A stretch of DNA of 64,000 nt from contig CAJNDS010000322.1 in assembly GCA_905221605.1 (NCBI GenBank), positions 1 through 64,000 on the forward strand, written 5' to 3'. This document shows, piece after piece, positions 22,920 to 34,752 of this stretch. The DNA is from Symbiodinium natans (taxonomy: Eukaryota > Sar > Dinophyceae > Suessiales > Symbiodiniaceae). A program made the position numbers and the translations under genes. Within the stretch, counting starts at the first letter, position 1. Each line of letters starts with the position of its first letter. Below the pieces are notes generated by a model. That model had not been told where the DNA came from, did not search any database, and saw only the letters and a program-made list of their open reading frames with translations.

Positions 22920-24990
22920 TGGACAGACGTGATCACATTGCTATCGGCGAAGCACGTGCAGTGACCAAATTGTTGTCATGGCTCGGCCAGGTGCTGTCAA
23001 TGATGGGGCGCGTGTTGTTGTCACTCGTAAACAACATGCCGTGGCTGGTGCAAGCACGAGGTTCATCATGGAAACTAAACTTTTGGCTTGCTCTTGCGGC
23101 GGTTGGCGCCGGCGAGGTGGCACCCATACAAATAAGCGGTTAGGCATCCGCTTCGCGCACTGCAGCCTTTTCGGCCGGCCAGGCTGGATGTTTCGCATGA
23201 ATGTTCAGTGAAACCGGTTATCCGGGGCCTCACGCAAACGGCCAAACGACATGCTGCACCTCTCACGTCCCGGGTTGGAAGGCAGCACATCTCAACCCGT
23301 GTAGCGTGGACGATATTGTTGCTGTAGCTGAACACACTTTGGGTTTTTGCGCCGGAAGTTTTTTGACCCGCAATGGGGAGGACCAAGAGGGAGGACGAAT
23401 TATCGCGTACCACAAACACATAACCGACATTCAACCAAACATTGGGATTGAGCGCCTGCGATTTGCCTACTTTCCCACGTTTCCACTGCCCAAAGTCCCC
23501 AACCGACCCATGATCGTTTCGTTTCCAAGCGGTGATACGCCATGCAAAACCAGCTTTGTCAGCGGTCACATCACAGCCATGCTGACATGCGATGTGCAAC
23601 ACTTCAAGGATGCGTTTTGTGCGGCAAAATCAAGCCCAAACAAATTCTGGGCGCCGATCAGGCGGCCCAAGCAATAGCAGGGTCGCATACATGCAAATTC
23701 ATCCACGTGAGCCGGTTCTGCACGAACATCCGCTCGACCGCCCCTGACATCCCCGAAGGAGACGCCGCCGCTTCAAGCCAGGCGAGATGCATTCGCTGCA
23801 CCCCAATGCACTCCATTTCCGCGTGGAGGCAGACGTGTATGTGTAGTTTGCGCCGAAAGGTTTCGGGGAGCAGCGTTTTCTCCAGGCATGGAAGCAGCAG
23901 GGTGTGCGATGGGGCAGCAGCAGCAGCAGCAGGGTGTGCGGTGGGGGCCAAATTGGTGGGATGATGCATCCTATGACCTTATGGTTGTTCGAAATTCAGC
24001 TTGGTGCCATTATGCGCCATTGGTGCCGAAGGGTGCACGCCTGACCACAACAAGCAGCGAACAAACATTCAGGGCAAAAAATGTTGCAGTTCCATCGTTT
24101 GACGCGCAGGAAGCCGTGAATGGAGGTGCTGCACCACCTGTTGGGTGTCTTCCACCCTTGCGAAGGCGGCGAACACGTTAGGCTGGTGCTGACTGAAATC
24201 AACTGGGGGCCCCCACCCGCCGGAGCGAAAATTGGACGTGGTGGGCACTTCGGCCGGTGCAGGACGCCATCATCACCCCAGCCAGGAGCGTCCTGAGGCA
24301 CTGGCGGATGGCGGCATCATGTTGGGCGGCGTCGGCTGGACAAAAAGGCTCCAGAGCAGGCGCACCACAATGCCCACAGAAAGAAGCAGGAGCCATGTTC
24401 GGCACGAGCACAATGGGAATTCAACAGGCGATCGTGCTCCCGCCGGCGCTGCCCCAAAATACCGTGGATGAAAGCAATGCTGCCGACTAAGTTGCCTACT
24501 CCGAGAGCGTCCAGGTCCGCCGTCCAAGTCCTTGTCCGAGGGACTCTTCTGAATCCTCTGCCGAAGTGCCTGCAAGTCTTGTGCCGCGAGAAAGAGTCCC
24601 GACGAACCTTGAACTCGTCAATTGCGTTTTCTGCTTCGTGACATGCACATGTCGTTCCAAAAACGCAGCGCGTGTCAGACAGGCGCACGCAGTTCGGAGC
24701 CTCCAAAGCTCGTTGTTTATACGCCAAGGCGAATATCGGCAGGGCATCGGGGAACCTCAGGGGGGGGTCACCCCCTTCGCCCTTTCGCGCTTCGTGCACG
24801 ACGCCCTAGGTGTATAAATATATCGTACCGAAAAGTTAAGTAGGCGCTTGGTCCTCAGAACCGCATCACTTTCCGTGGTCGCCCCGCATTGCTCGCAAAG
24901 CCCCTCGGTCACGGCCTTTGTTGAATTAGAATGGGTGCCGAGTGGCTCTGAACACTCAGCCTTTCATGGCTTGAGTGGTTTGTTGCACGC
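22920..24990. other. No recognisable gene
   Basis: Several 100-160 codon frames overlap on both strands without family motifs. A (cag)n run of about six copies lies near 23.92 kb. A minus frame near 24.39 kb begins MAPASFCGHCGAP, suggestive of a small zinc ribbon, but it ends without further support. Confidence 0.35.
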
Positions 24991-25007
24991 TTGGGTCTGT
25001 CTTTGTG

Positions 25008-25122
<115 letters not shown>

Positions 25123-25129
25123 CTGTGCG

Positions 25130-26840
25130 TGTTCTCAGGAAACGCGTGCATACTTGTACCATGGGCTGCAGGGTGGCTTCCTTGTCAGTGGGGCACCGTT
25201 TTCGACGCCAATTGCTCCGCACTGAGCCATCGCTTCTTTCGATGGCGATGTTGCGTTCCAAGAGTAATTTCCGTGGATATGAGATCCCCTCCTATCATCA
25301 TCGAAGTTTCGCACTCGTGCGCTCATGAGACTGGCTGCGGTTTCAACAACACCGATGCGGTGAGTCGAGCGCGGAAACATGTACAAGCCTTGGCCACGCA
25401 TCCGCAAAAGTTCAAGAAAAGAGCTGGGCTGTCAAAATTGTTCGCGAGAGTGGGCGCTGTCAATGTGCGCCTGGGCAGCACGGCTGGTGAGGGATCAATA
25501 ATGAGTATAATTATGAGGATTGAGACTCGCGTTGGCGGGGGCCCGCGTTTCATGACGATGTTTCACGGAACACCGAGCGGCGGGGGTTTGGGAGCTCCGG
25601 CTCCTCAGCATCCCTTAAGGGTCCGGGTGTGTCAGCAAGCTTTGGGGCGTAAAGAGGGGGGCTCTTGCCACGTCAGCAATAGAGTCCAAAATGGCACGTG
25701 GACATCAGCGCACTGTCTGGAAATAGAACATGCTCTCCGGCAAGCTGACAGGGATGCTGCATGTGGGATTCGGCATCGTTAAGCCCTTGTTTGTTAGCTG
25801 AAGCGTTATCACTCAGGCACGTCGCGAAGCGCGGTCAACTTTTCTTAGGCGGCCCGCGGAAGTGTGGATGTCTGAGGCTCTCAGGGTGGCGATGGAAGGT
25901 GTCGATCTCGGTTACGAACTTACAGTAGTCGCACCATTTCGTGTCAAGCCGGATCATTCCCAACGTCACGCAGGTCGACCCAACCGAGTATAAGCCGAAA
26001 CACACGGGTGTTTCAGAACTCATCAAGCCGGCGCGCACGACACTCTCAAAGCACGCTGCAGAGAGCGGGCGTGACAGCACGTGTGAAACCAACGGCGTTT
26101 CATGCGGGAGTCTTGCCATGTCACGCTGGTTCTCAGGGAGCATAGCATCCATCAACAAACGGACGTGACAGCACACCAATGAAGCAATGCAGCATGCCAC
26201 TTTTTGAGATACAGTGGTACCCAACTTGGTCTGGTTTGCGCGCTAAATCGCCTTAAGAGCTGATCTCCTTCCCCCCCCACCTTGCAAGCCTTTAAAGGCC
26301 GGTCCCACACGGGCGTGGCCAAACAAGAACCGCAAAAAAGAGCGTCTTGGTGTGGCCGTTGCCAGCAACCGCAGTTCGCCCGGCGTCTCTGCAACGAGCG
26401 CAGAAACATGGCTGGCGCCTCCGCAAGCTCGACGACTTTCGCTGAAACTCGTGGATGCGTTGGCTGCGCGCGCGCGCGCACGCGCGCGCGCGCGAGCGGC
26501 GAAACCGGCACGGCCACCGCAGCCACCCTTCGTGGCCTGCAGCGAAGTTGTCAAAGCTGTCGAGCCGTGCCCAACTGAGCACTTTGATCAGCTCCCCCCT
26601 GCCAAGATGACAGCCCCTGCAACCACACAGATGAGGTACAGCTTGACGGTAGTCGTACGTGCCATACAAGCCTAGAGGCTTGCAGCAGGAATACTTTTCA
26701 TGAACGTCAAGCCAAAACTCAGTGCAAAATCCGGTGGCGCAGCTCTTTTCTCCCACCGCAGGCCGTCCGGAGGTAGTTTGAAAGCTCAATCCTCTCGTGT
26801 TGGGAGGCCGCTTTGGGGAGGCGGAAAAGCGCCCTACAAA
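25130..26840. other. No recognisable gene; CG-alternating run
   Basis: A run of about 30 nt of alternating cg/ca lies at 26467-26498, potentially Z-DNA-forming. Open frames nearby show no motif. Confidence 0.4.
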
Positions 26841-27344
26841 CCCTGTAAGCCCTATCAACCCTTAGCCCGACAACCCTACTACAAACCCTACTATAAACCC
26901 TAGAGCATTAAGAAAACAAATGAACACCTCACGAAACCCTGAGTAAACCTTGTAAACCCCCTTGAGGTCGTGTAGGCTGGCTTCAGCTTTCAGTGCCGCA
27001 GCCCAGGAATGCCCTCGCCTGCCAGCTTTGGGGCTGGGGTACAGGCTTCGGGGCTTCTTGAAGGGTTTTGAGTCTTGAGGGTTTATAAGGGGCAAAACGG
27101 GTTATAGCATTTCAAGGATTCAGGGTCGGCTTTGGGGCTTTAGGATTTAGGGTTTTGGGGCTTTTGGCCTGCGGATGTACAGGGTTTTAACAGGAACAAG
27201 TCGCCCCAACCCCTAAAGTCCCTAAAGCCAGAAAGCCTGAGTAATTAGGCCCTAAACCCTAAACCCTGCAACCCTAAAGTAAGGACGCCAGAAGCAGTCA
27301 TCTGGAAGCCATCAGGCCAGGAAATATTTGACAGGTTGTTTGGC

Positions 27345-27425
27345 ACATCTGGGGATGCTCCCCCTTATACGAACAGCCCTTGATAGGGATTCTAGCACCC
27401 CCCCTATGATCATTCCTAGTCTTAC
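27345..27425. repeat. Small dispersed element, copy A
   Basis: The start ggggatgctcccccttatac, then gaacagc matches 38873-38965, which has an inverted-repeat end. Here the right end is not clear. Confidence 0.45.
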
Positions 27426-27867
27426 TTCTCCAATAACCTAGGGGAAAAAAGGTTAAACTTTCATATTCCCACTAAAAAAGGAAGCCCAAAAAGTTTAAAG
27501 CTCAACTGAAGGCGAAGTAAGTAGTTAAGGACTGTCAACATTAAGGGTGAACAGCCCGAAGCTCATCACCTAATCCAGAACTACTCATCTCCAGTGGCCT
27601 TGTGTTCGCTCCCTCCTGGTTGGTTCGGGGGGATTGCAGCTTCTACCTCTGGCAGCCTACCATATCACCATTTGGGGGCCTATGACCTTGCTGAGCCCTC
27701 TTTCCCAATGCCTAGCTCCCCTGCAAAGCCCTGTACACCCCTCTCATGCGTAACCCTTCATATGTACATATGTGCAAACAGATATATGATCCTATACTCG
27801 TATAGAATATGAATATGCCGACAATGAAACTGTATATATGTAACACAACAATAGGTATGTATCATGT

Positions 27868-27960
27868 GTATACATGCATATATATATATATATATATGTA
27901 TGTATACATATATATATATATAGATATACATATATACATATATACACATATATTTTTACA
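27868..27960. repeat. (AT/ATAC) microsatellite
   Basis: Low-complexity alternating ta and tatacata. It gives spurious Tyr/Ile-rich frames. Confidence 0.95.
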
Positions 27961-28000
27961 CACAGAACTCACCCACCTCGCTGCATCCCCCAGCGTGGGC

Positions 28001-28060
28001 CTAAGCGTAGACCGCCAGCACGGAGGTCATCGAGTGGATGTCATGGCTGGGCTTGGGCAC
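28001..28060 (-). CDS. Candidate terminal exon, FIST-like C-terminus
   Basis: On the minus strand, after gcaaag|, 19 codons read to a TAG at 28003-28001 and contain HSMTSVLAV before the stop. A short hydrophobic ending of this sort follows the glycine/glutamate motif in FIST-domain proteins. It lies just downstream, on the same strand, of the exon at 28742-28665 and has matching phase 0. An additional exon may lie between (about 28.33-28.27 kb). The family call is tentative. Confidence 0.35.
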   Translation of the reverse strand: MPKPSHDIHSMTSVLAVYA

Positions 28061-28094
28061 CTTTGCATCTTTACAGCTACGGCTTGGGATTTCT

Positions 28095-28198
28095 TATAGG
28101 GTTTAGGGTTTAGGGTTTAGGGTTTAGGGTTTAGGGTTTAGGGTTTAGGGTTTAGGGTTTAGGGTTTAGGGTTTAGGGTTTAGGGTTTAGGGTTTAGG
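28095..28198 (+). repeat. (TTTAGGG)n array, about 15 copies
   Basis: Perfect telomere-type heptamer on the plus strand. An inverted array (ccctaaa)n follows at 28334-28440 after about 135 bp of unique sequence. Confidence 0.98.
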
Positions 28199-28333
28199 GC
28201 TTGGGGGAGCTTAAGGGTTTCTGGAGCCTATTAGAGGGCTATTAGAGGGCTTTTGCAAAAGTGTTTGGGCTTCCGCACCTGAGAGGGATGGTAGCCTTGG
28301 AAAAAGTGGCGGCGCATCGAAGCCGACAGCCGC

Positions 28334-28440
28334 ACTAAACCCTAAACCCTAAACCCTAAACCCTAAACCCTAAACCCTAAACCCTAAACCCTAAACCCTA
28401 AACCCTAAACCCTAAACCCTAAACCCCAAACCCCAAACCC
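28334..28440 (-). repeat. (CCCTAAA)n array
   Basis: About 14 copies in orientation opposite to the neighbouring array at 28.1 kb. Confidence 0.98.
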
Positions 28441-28664
28441 TGAACCCTTCAATAGCCCTCCGACCCTGAATCAAAGGCTCGGAGGGTCCCCAAACAACCC
28501 CTGGCCCCTGAGCTCAAAACCCTCAACCCGACCTTTCCTAAGAGGCTTCCACAAGCCCAAAACCCTCAGAGCAGTTAGGGTTTAGGGTTTAGGGTTTTAG
28601 GGTTTAGGGTTTAGGGTTTAGCGTTTAGGGTTTCGGGTTTAAGGTTTAGGGTTTAGGTGTGAGC

Positions 28665-28742
28665 CTCCTCGCCGGAGGCTGCCACAGGCGAGCCCATGGA
28701 TGGTCCCAACTCCCCGTGGGCGAACATGCCAAACAGAGGCAC
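28665..28742 (-). CDS. Candidate internal exon, FIST_C-like (MFAHGELGP)
   Basis: After agccgcag|, 26 codons are open in phase 0 and contain PLFGMFAHGELGP, which resembles the GxxxxGEIGP-type ending of the FIST C-terminal domain. The exon ends at a GC donor (gaggag|gctcac). It is flanked on both sides by telomere-like blocks. It is unlikely to belong to the 48.8-58.3 kb FIST-like gene, since other genes intervene. A paralogue is the simpler reading. Confidence 0.4.
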
Positions 28743-29416
28743 CTGCGGCTGGTTTCGTATGTTTAGGGTTTAGGGTTTAGGGTTTAGGGTTTAGGGTTTA
28801 GGGTTTAGGGTTTAGGGTGCAGGGTGCAGGGTTTAGGGATGTAGGGCTAAGGAAGGCTCTGAGGCGTGTCCGGTTTCGGGTCCAGCGCTAAGATCGAAAC
28901 TTGATTCGTTGCGTGCGAAACCCTAATATTCCGCTTGACCGACCCTAAACCCTAAACCCTAAACCCCAAACCCTAAACCCCAAACCCTAAACCCTAAACC
29001 CTAAACCCTAAACCCTTCACAACATCGATGCACCTCCCTCTCAGCCTCACCCGGACTATCATAGGAACCTTCTCATGTCTGGTTCCTTACAAGCGTTTTG
29101 TTTTTGCAACAAAGCAGGAGCTCTGCAACCCCAAAAGCCTAAAACCCCGAAGCCCTATAAGCCCCTAAGCCGCTAATTAAGCCAAGCCCCTAAGCCAAAA
29201 ACCCCTAAACCCCGAAGCCCTAAACCCCTAAACTCCTTCAACCCCACAACCCTACACTCCCACTCCCTAAGCCCCTAGAAATCCCCAAGCCCTAAACCCC
29301 TAAACCCCTAAACCCTAAACTCTTAAATAGCCCTAAACCCCAAACCCCGAACCCTGTAACCCTAAACCCTAAACCCTAAACCCTAAACCCTAAACCCTAA
29401 ACCCTAAACCCTAAAC

Positions 29417-29498
29417 CCTCAGCCAACTCCGTCCAAGCCACGCCAGCCAGGCCACCCTCACCTGGCAGCGCACTGGTCTGGGGATCGAAGTGGGCCCC
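29417..29498 (-). CDS. Candidate exon abutting a telomere-like intron
   Basis: The minus frame contains AHFDPQTSALPG and GLAGVAWTELA. It ends exactly where gtttagggtttaggg begins (gctgagg|gtttag), so the repeat itself would supply the donor. The protein family is not recognised. Confidence 0.3.
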
Positions 29499-30007
29499 TA
29501 TTGGGTTTAGGGTCTAGGGCTCTAAACCCTCAACCCTAAACCCTAGGGTTTAGGGTTTAGGGTTTAGGGTTTAGGGTTCAGGGTTCAGGGTTTAGGGTTT
29601 GGGGTTAGGTTGTGGGTTCATGCCTTTGGGGCAGATACGGACTGACCATCATAGAAGAACAGAGCCGCAGACTGCCCTGAGCACCGAAACCGCCCTCTGG
29701 GTTTGGGACCCTATAAGCATCTGGATTCTGGGAATTTTGGGTGTGGGGTTTGAGGTTTAGGGATCCTGGCTTGCGGTTTAAATCGTCCAGCGCTTTTGCT
29801 CTGTGAGTTTGTAGTTTTGGTTGACTGCACGAGCCTAAAACCCAGCTCAGTTGGCCCTGAACCAGTTAAGAAATACGCCTAGGTAAACCTCAACTAGCCC
29901 AGGGTCGCCCAAGTCAAAACCCCAAAAGCCCTTCCGGCCCTAAAACCCTAAACCCTAACCCTAAACCCTAAACCCTAAGCCCTAAACCCTAAACCCTAAT
30001 CCCTCAC

Positions 30008-30102
30008 TTCACCAAGGCCCGGGCCATCAAATGCCTTGGGCTCGACGTCATTTTCCTCGTACTTGTTGTAGCCACGGCCTCGGCGCAGCTGTCGATGCGG
30101 CG
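30008..30102 (-). CDS. Candidate exon, basic RRGRGYNKYEEN stretch
   Basis: After gcttcag|, the minus frame contains RRGRGYNKYEENDVEPK and ends at a good donor (ggtgaa|gtgagg). Telomere-like arrays flank both sides. Family unknown. Confidence 0.35.
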
Positions 30103-30177
30103 CTGAAGCAGCTTAGGGTTTAGGGTTTAGGGTTTAGGGTTTAGGGTTTAGGGTTTAGGGTTTAGGGTTTAGGGTTT

Positions 30178-30322
30178 AGTGTTTGGGGTTTGGGGTTTGG
30201 GGTTTGGGGTTTGGGGTTTGGGGTTTGGGGTTTGGGGTTTGGGGTTTGGGGTTTGGGGTTTGGGGTTTGGGGGTTGGGGTTGGGGTTTGGGGTTTGGGTT
30301 TGGGGTTGGGGTTTGGCCCCCA
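30178..30322 (+). repeat. (TTTGGGG)n array, about 20 copies
   Basis: The TTTAGGG array at 30115-30177 changes abruptly into homogeneous TTTGGGG, then a C-rich tract of about 90 nt (30323-30418). Confidence 0.97.
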
Positions 30323-30418
30323 ACACCCCCCCCCCCCCACCCCTCCCCCCCCCCCCCCCCATCCCCCCTCACCCTCCCCCCCCCCCCCCACCCCCCCCCC
30401 CCCCCCCCCCCCTCCCCA
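30323..30418. repeat. C-rich low-complexity tract
   Basis: Long C runs with rare A or T, directly after the TTTGGGG array. They would be prone to i-motif or quadruplex formation and to assembly error. Confidence 0.9.
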
Positions 30419-30739
30419 AACAAAAAAAAGGTGCTCCGGCTTATCTATCGCCCGATTGTTGGCGTCGGGGGGTTTCGCCCGTTCCTTTAAGAAAACCCAA
30501 AGTCGAGGGTTTCGAGTTTAGGTTTAGGTTTAGGTTGTGGGTTTGAGGGGTTTAAGCCGTAGGAACCCCGCTAGTGGAACCCCCTAGTGGAACCCAAAGT
30601 CGAGGGTTTTAGAGTTTAGGGATGCCCTCAGGTCGTGCCAGGACCCGTGCAGAAGCACGGGAAGTAGCCAGCTGCGGCCGCTGTAGAACCGCGGCTGTGG
30701 CTGTGGCTTTGGCCATCTGCCCGAGGCAAGGCTAGAAGG

Positions 30740-30893
30740 GAGGGTTTAAGGGGTTTAAGGGTTTAAGGCTTTAAGGGTTTAAGGGTTTAAGGGTTTAAGG
30801 GTTTAAGGGTTTAAGGGTTTAAGGGTTTAAGGGTTTAAGGGTTTAAGGGTTTAAGGGTTTAAGGGTTTAAGGGTTTAAGGGTTTAAAGGTTTA
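30740..30893 (+). repeat. (GGGTTTAA)n octamer array, about 18 copies
   Basis: A telomere-like variant with an extra A, homogeneous over about 150 bp. Confidence 0.97.
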
Positions 30894-31030
30894 ACAAAAG
30901 CCCTCCTTGTGCTGGATGAACTTGTTTTCACATGGCGCGGGTGATTCACATACTGGGGGGATGCGGTCAAAGCCCCTGTATGTTCTGTTGCTAGCACATG
31001 CAAAGCAGCAAATCTCTAAAGAACAAACAA
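30893..31030 (-). CDS. Candidate terminal exon
   Basis: The minus frame reads FACASNRTYRGFDRIPPVC, then NKFIQHKEGFC to a TAA. An acceptor (cttcttag or gctag) lies upstream. The family is not recognised, and the stop could also lie beyond a gttaaa donor. Confidence 0.3.
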
Positions 31031-31879
31031 GATCACACGAAAGGCTCGAAACCCGGAGCCCTAAACTAATTCCCAACGCCCTCAACCCAAAAAAACACAA
31101 CAACAAGCTAAACCCTGTAATTAAGCCCCAAACTCTAAACACTTACAGCTCGAGATCTGGGGGGGCCCATCAGCGTTTAAGGTTGAAGGTTTGCCTTAAG
31201 CACGTTTGCTTGTCGGCTCTTATTTGCGAGCCTCTTATCGGACCCTTAGGAAACTCACCTTAACAAGTAGGTTTGGGGTTTAGGGTTTAGGATTTAGGGT
31301 TTCGGGTTAAGGGTGTTCATGCAATGCGCTCGGGCCGGAAAATTCTTTGGTTGGGGTCTGGCGAGTTTTGGCTGAAGAGCCCCAAATTGAGACCTTGACA
31401 GGCTTTGGGCTTTCTACCCCGCCCAACCCCCTAGCCAGGGGGGATATATGGTTTGGATAAGCTTTCCTCGGCGGAAATTGGCCGGCTCCACAAACCCCAA
31501 ACCCTAAACCCTCAACCCTCAACCCTAAACCCTAAACCCTAAACCCTAAACCTGCACCCGTTGGAGCCCTTGCTGAATGCTTTTGGAGCGTTGTGAAGGT
31601 TTTTGGACCAATTCATCAATGTTCTGAAGAGCCTATTTCGCCCCTTTAGGTGTCTCTTCTGAGGCCTTTGCTGGATTTCAAGAAGGGCCCCCGGAGTAGA
31701 AATGCAAGGGTTTCGGGTTATCTTGCTTTCGGCTGCAGGGTGTTTGGGGACCGTAGCTCCAGGAGCCTGCTAACCACACCGGCCCCAAGCCCCGAATATG
31801 GGGGCCTTGATAGTAGAATGGGGGGGCTTCCGGGAGGAGGCAATCACACTTATAGGGGCCATAACGGAATACCACTAGT

Positions 31880-31970
31880 TCCCTAAACCCTAAACCCTAA
31901 ACCCTAAACCCTAAACCCTAAACCCTAAACCCTAAACCCTAAACCCTAAACCCTAAACCCTAAACTAAGT
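31880..31970 (-). repeat. (CCCTAAA)n array
   Basis: About 13 perfect copies. Confidence 0.98.
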
Positions 31971-32349
31971 GAGGGGTCGCTTCCGTCGAGCGACAGACCC
32001 CGAACGCTCGGCCGAGGGCCTTACAGCCCGGGCGCCCAAGCGAAAAGAGAAACGGAAAGGTGAGGGTTAAGCCTCACCGTCTGTCCTGGACAGGCCAACG
32101 GACATCGGCCTTTTTTACGACAACGTCAGTACTCTGCTAAGGGATGGCCGGCACCCAGACCACCTTTAGCGTAGCTAAAGTATAACCCCAAATCGTAACC
32201 CTTTGCCTCTGGAGGTCGGTTCAGGGTTTTGGGTTCAGGGTTTGTCGGGCCCCCCCCCCCGGGGGCCCCCTGGTCCCTGGTAGCTGGATTCCTGGACCAG
32301 GAGGCTGGCGAGGGGTTGAGGCAGGTTGGTTGGGTTGGTTGCTCAATTT

Positions 32350-32620
32350 CCTGATTTTGGGGGCTGGGCCCCCCCAGACCCAAGGGCCCCCGGGCCAAGG
32401 GCCCCCGGGCCAAGGGCCCCCCCGGGCCAAGGGCCCGGCCAAGGGCCCCCCGGGCCAAGGGCCTCCCTCCGGGCCACCGGCGCCAAGGCCCCGCACAAGG
32501 CCCCGAACCTCTCAAGGCCTCCGGGGCCAAGCGCGCCCCCTCACGGCCCAAAACCCCGCCCAGGCGGCCAAGCGTGCCCCCCGAGCCAAGGCCCCGGGCC
32601 AAGGGCCCGGCCAAGCATCC
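32350..32620. repeat. GC-rich minisatellite (gggccaagggcccc)
   Basis: Degenerate tandem gggccaagggccc units. All frames are open and Pro/Gly/Ala-rich, so they are treated as artefacts. Confidence 0.85.
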
Positions 32621-32635
32621 CCAAAGGGGTTCGGA

Positions 32636-33485
32636 ACTCCACCCCAAGAAACGCAAAAGGCTTCAAAAGCTTCAAAAGGCCCACTAAAAGAAGGGGGACC
32701 ACAAGATTTGTCGTGCCCACAATGAAAAATGCGATTTTTGAATATTGAAAACGATGGTTTTAGGCACCCCTGCCCGCAATGAAAAATGTTCTCTTTGGTA
32801 CTGGAATCGATGATTCCCCAAATCAGCAAGGACCTCTATGGGCCCTGACGTGCCGAAGGCTCGAAAAGGACCGAGGCAACCCCGAACCCCAGCCTAAACC
32901 GCAAAACCCTACGGCCTTCAAGCAAATAAGGGCCTCTACGGGCCCTAACGTGCCGAAGGCCCGAAAAGGGCCGAGGCTACCCCGAACCCCAGCTTAAACC
33001 CTGACACCGCAAAACCCTGCGAAGGCCTTCAAGCAAATAAGGGCCTCTACTTGCCGAAGGCCCGAAAAGGGCCGAGGCTACCCCGAACCCGAGCTTAAAC
33101 CCTAGCGATTGAAATACTCATTGGCGAAAAACTCATTAATAGGTTCCCTGACCTTTAAATGAATAAAGCCTCTCCGGCCCCTGACACGCCGAAGGTCCGA
33201 ACAAGGCCCCGAGAGACCCCAAGAGCCACCAAAATGCTTCAAAAGGCTTCAAAAGGCACCCGAAAAGAAGGGGGACCCCAGGATGCCCGTACCCGCAATG
33301 AAAAATGCGATTTTTTGGTAGTGAAACCGATGCTTAATTGAGGCCCTTAAAGAAGGGGAATCCATGAGCAGGCACAAAGGGTTTCCCTGACCTTCAAATA
33401 AATAAGGGCCTCTACGGGCCCTGACACGCCGAAGGCCCGAAAAGGGCCGAGGCTACCCCCAACCCCAGCTTAAACCCTAACAGCG
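32636..33485. repeat. Imperfect repeats of about 100 bp and a longer duplicated unit
   Basis: The motif gggcctctacgggccctgac, then cgaaggcccgaaaaggg and gaggctaccccgaacccc recurs near 32.83, 32.93, 33.03 and 33.40 kb. The neighbouring cttcaaaaggc, then gaagggggacc and caatgaaaaatgcgattttt occurs at 32.65 and 33.23 kb, indicating duplication of a unit of about 590 bp. No coding support. Confidence 0.8.
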
Positions 33486-33654
33486 CAACTTTAAAAACAT
33501 CAAAGCAAGCATCGGGGCACAAGAAAGTAAATTCCATAAACCCTAAACCCTAATAGAGTATAGTTTGGGCGGCCGGGGTGGGTTGACGGGCAACGCGAGC
33601 GCGCGGCCCGGGGTGTTTCACACCCGAGCGCGCGCCCTCCCCTGACACACCCTA

Positions 33655-33778
33655 AACCCTAAACCCTAAACCCTAAACCCTAAACCCTTAACCCTTAACC
33701 CTTAACCCTTAACCCTTAACCCTTAACCCTAAACCCTAAACCCTAAACCCTAAACCCTAAACCCTAAACCCTAAACCC
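33655..33778 (-). repeat. CCCTAAA array with an internal CCCTTAA block
   Basis: About five CCCTAAA, then six CCCTTAA, then eight CCCTAAA. A variant was amplified as a contiguous block inside the canonical array. Confidence 0.97.
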
Positions 33779-33842
33779 TCGACCGATTGTTAGGGAGGGG
33801 GACCGGGTCTTCAGTTTAGGGCTTATGGGCGAAGGGTGCCAC

Positions 33843-33938
33843 CTCGCTTTCGGGCCTCGGCCGCGTTGTCGCCGTCAAAGCTGGTCACAGCCGAGGGCAC
33901 CGAAGAGGACACCTTCATGGGAAGCGCCATAAGGGTTT
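33843..33938 (-). CDS. Candidate exon
   Basis: After agccag|, the minus frame contains LMALPMKVSSSVPSAVTSF and DGDNAAEARKR and ends at a GT donor (gcgag|gtggca). Family unknown. Confidence 0.3.
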
Positions 33939-34013
33939 CTGGCTTATAGGGGTTTTGGGCTTGGGGCGTTTAGGCGTTTAGGGTTCAGGGTTCAGGGTTC
34001 AGGGTTTCGGGGT

Positions 34014-34328
34014 TAGGGTTTAGGGTTTAGGGTTTAGGTTTTGGGTTTAGGGTTAGGGTTAGGGTTTAGGGTTTAGGGTTTAGGGTTTAGGGTTTAGGGT
34101 TTAGGGTTTAGGGTTTAGGGTTTAGGGTTTAGGGTTTAGGGTTTAGGGTTTAGGGTTTAGGGTTTAGGGTTTAGGGTTTAGGGTTTAGGGTTTAGGGTTA
34201 GGTTTAGGGTTTAGGGTTTAGGGTTTAGGGTTTAGGGTTTAGGGTTTAGGGTTTAGGGTTTAGGGTTTAGGGTTTAGGGTTTAGGGTTTAGGGTTTAGGG
34301 TTTAGGGTTTAGGGTTTAGGGTTTAGGG
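34014..34328 (+). repeat. Longest (TTTAGGG)n array in the window, about 315 bp
   Basis: About 44 copies, with a few GGGTTAGG slips near 34050 and 34198. Followed by unique sequence, so it is interstitial. Confidence 0.98.
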
Positions 34329-34379
34329 GTGATGCATCAGGGTTTAGGACCCAGGGTTCCACAAAACCCTGGGGTTTCG

Positions 34380-34495
34380 GGCTTCGAAATCCTTTGGGAT
34401 GCTTAGGGTCCAGAACACATTCCCCTCATGAACATCTTGTTTCGGGGGTAGAATCTGGTACATTTGGAGGACCCCTTTGGTCAGGGTAAACCCTA
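34380..34495 (-). CDS. Candidate exon following a telomere-like acceptor
   Basis: The minus frame contains LTKGVLQMYQILPPKQDVH and GNVFWTLSIPKDF. It starts directly after tttag|gg of a ccctaaa/tttaggg block, so the repeat would supply the acceptor. Family unknown. Confidence 0.3.
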
Positions 34496-34544
34496 AACCC
34501 TAAACCCTAAAACATACATAAATTACACATACATATAAGAAACA

Positions 34545-34660
34545 TATGTGTGTGTATATATATATATATTATACACACATACTTTATACATATATATATA
34601 TATATGTGTATATATATATATTTGCATGTATACATGTGTATATACATATACACATGCCAT
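34545..34660. repeat. (TA/TATG) microsatellite
   Basis: Low-complexity tatata and tgtgtata. Confidence 0.95.
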
Positions 34661-34701
34661 GCAAATCTTGGTGTTGTTCTGCGCCGTAAGCATCTGGCCA
34701 C

Positions 34702-34752
34702 GAACTCATCCACCGGCACTAAGTCACCCGAATGCTCGAGCTTGTAGCAGGC
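34702..34752 (-). CDS. Candidate 51-nt exon
   Basis: Phase 0 at both ends: gggag| acceptor, 17 codons (CYKLEHSGDLVPVDEF after the first Ala), donor gagttc|gtggcc. Family unknown. Confidence 0.3.

Larger units (their letters stand above)
28585..30170. repeat. Cluster of short TTTAGGG / CCCTAAA blocks
   Basis: Blocks at 28585-28660, 28761-28830, 28944-29012, 29355-29415, 29540-29600, 29941-29999 and 30115-30178 alternate in orientation. At 29532-29560 the arrays meet head to head (ccctaaaccctagggtttag). Unique spacers of 80-300 bp lie between them. Confidence 0.95.

Noticed and set aside
23201-23677. 158-codon plus ORF and 175-codon minus ORF
   Set aside because: They overlap antisense, neither shows a motif, and no splice or repeat evidence favours one.
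34014-34328. True chromosome end
   Set aside because: The array is followed by unique sequence and by further arrays in both orientations, so it is interstitial.
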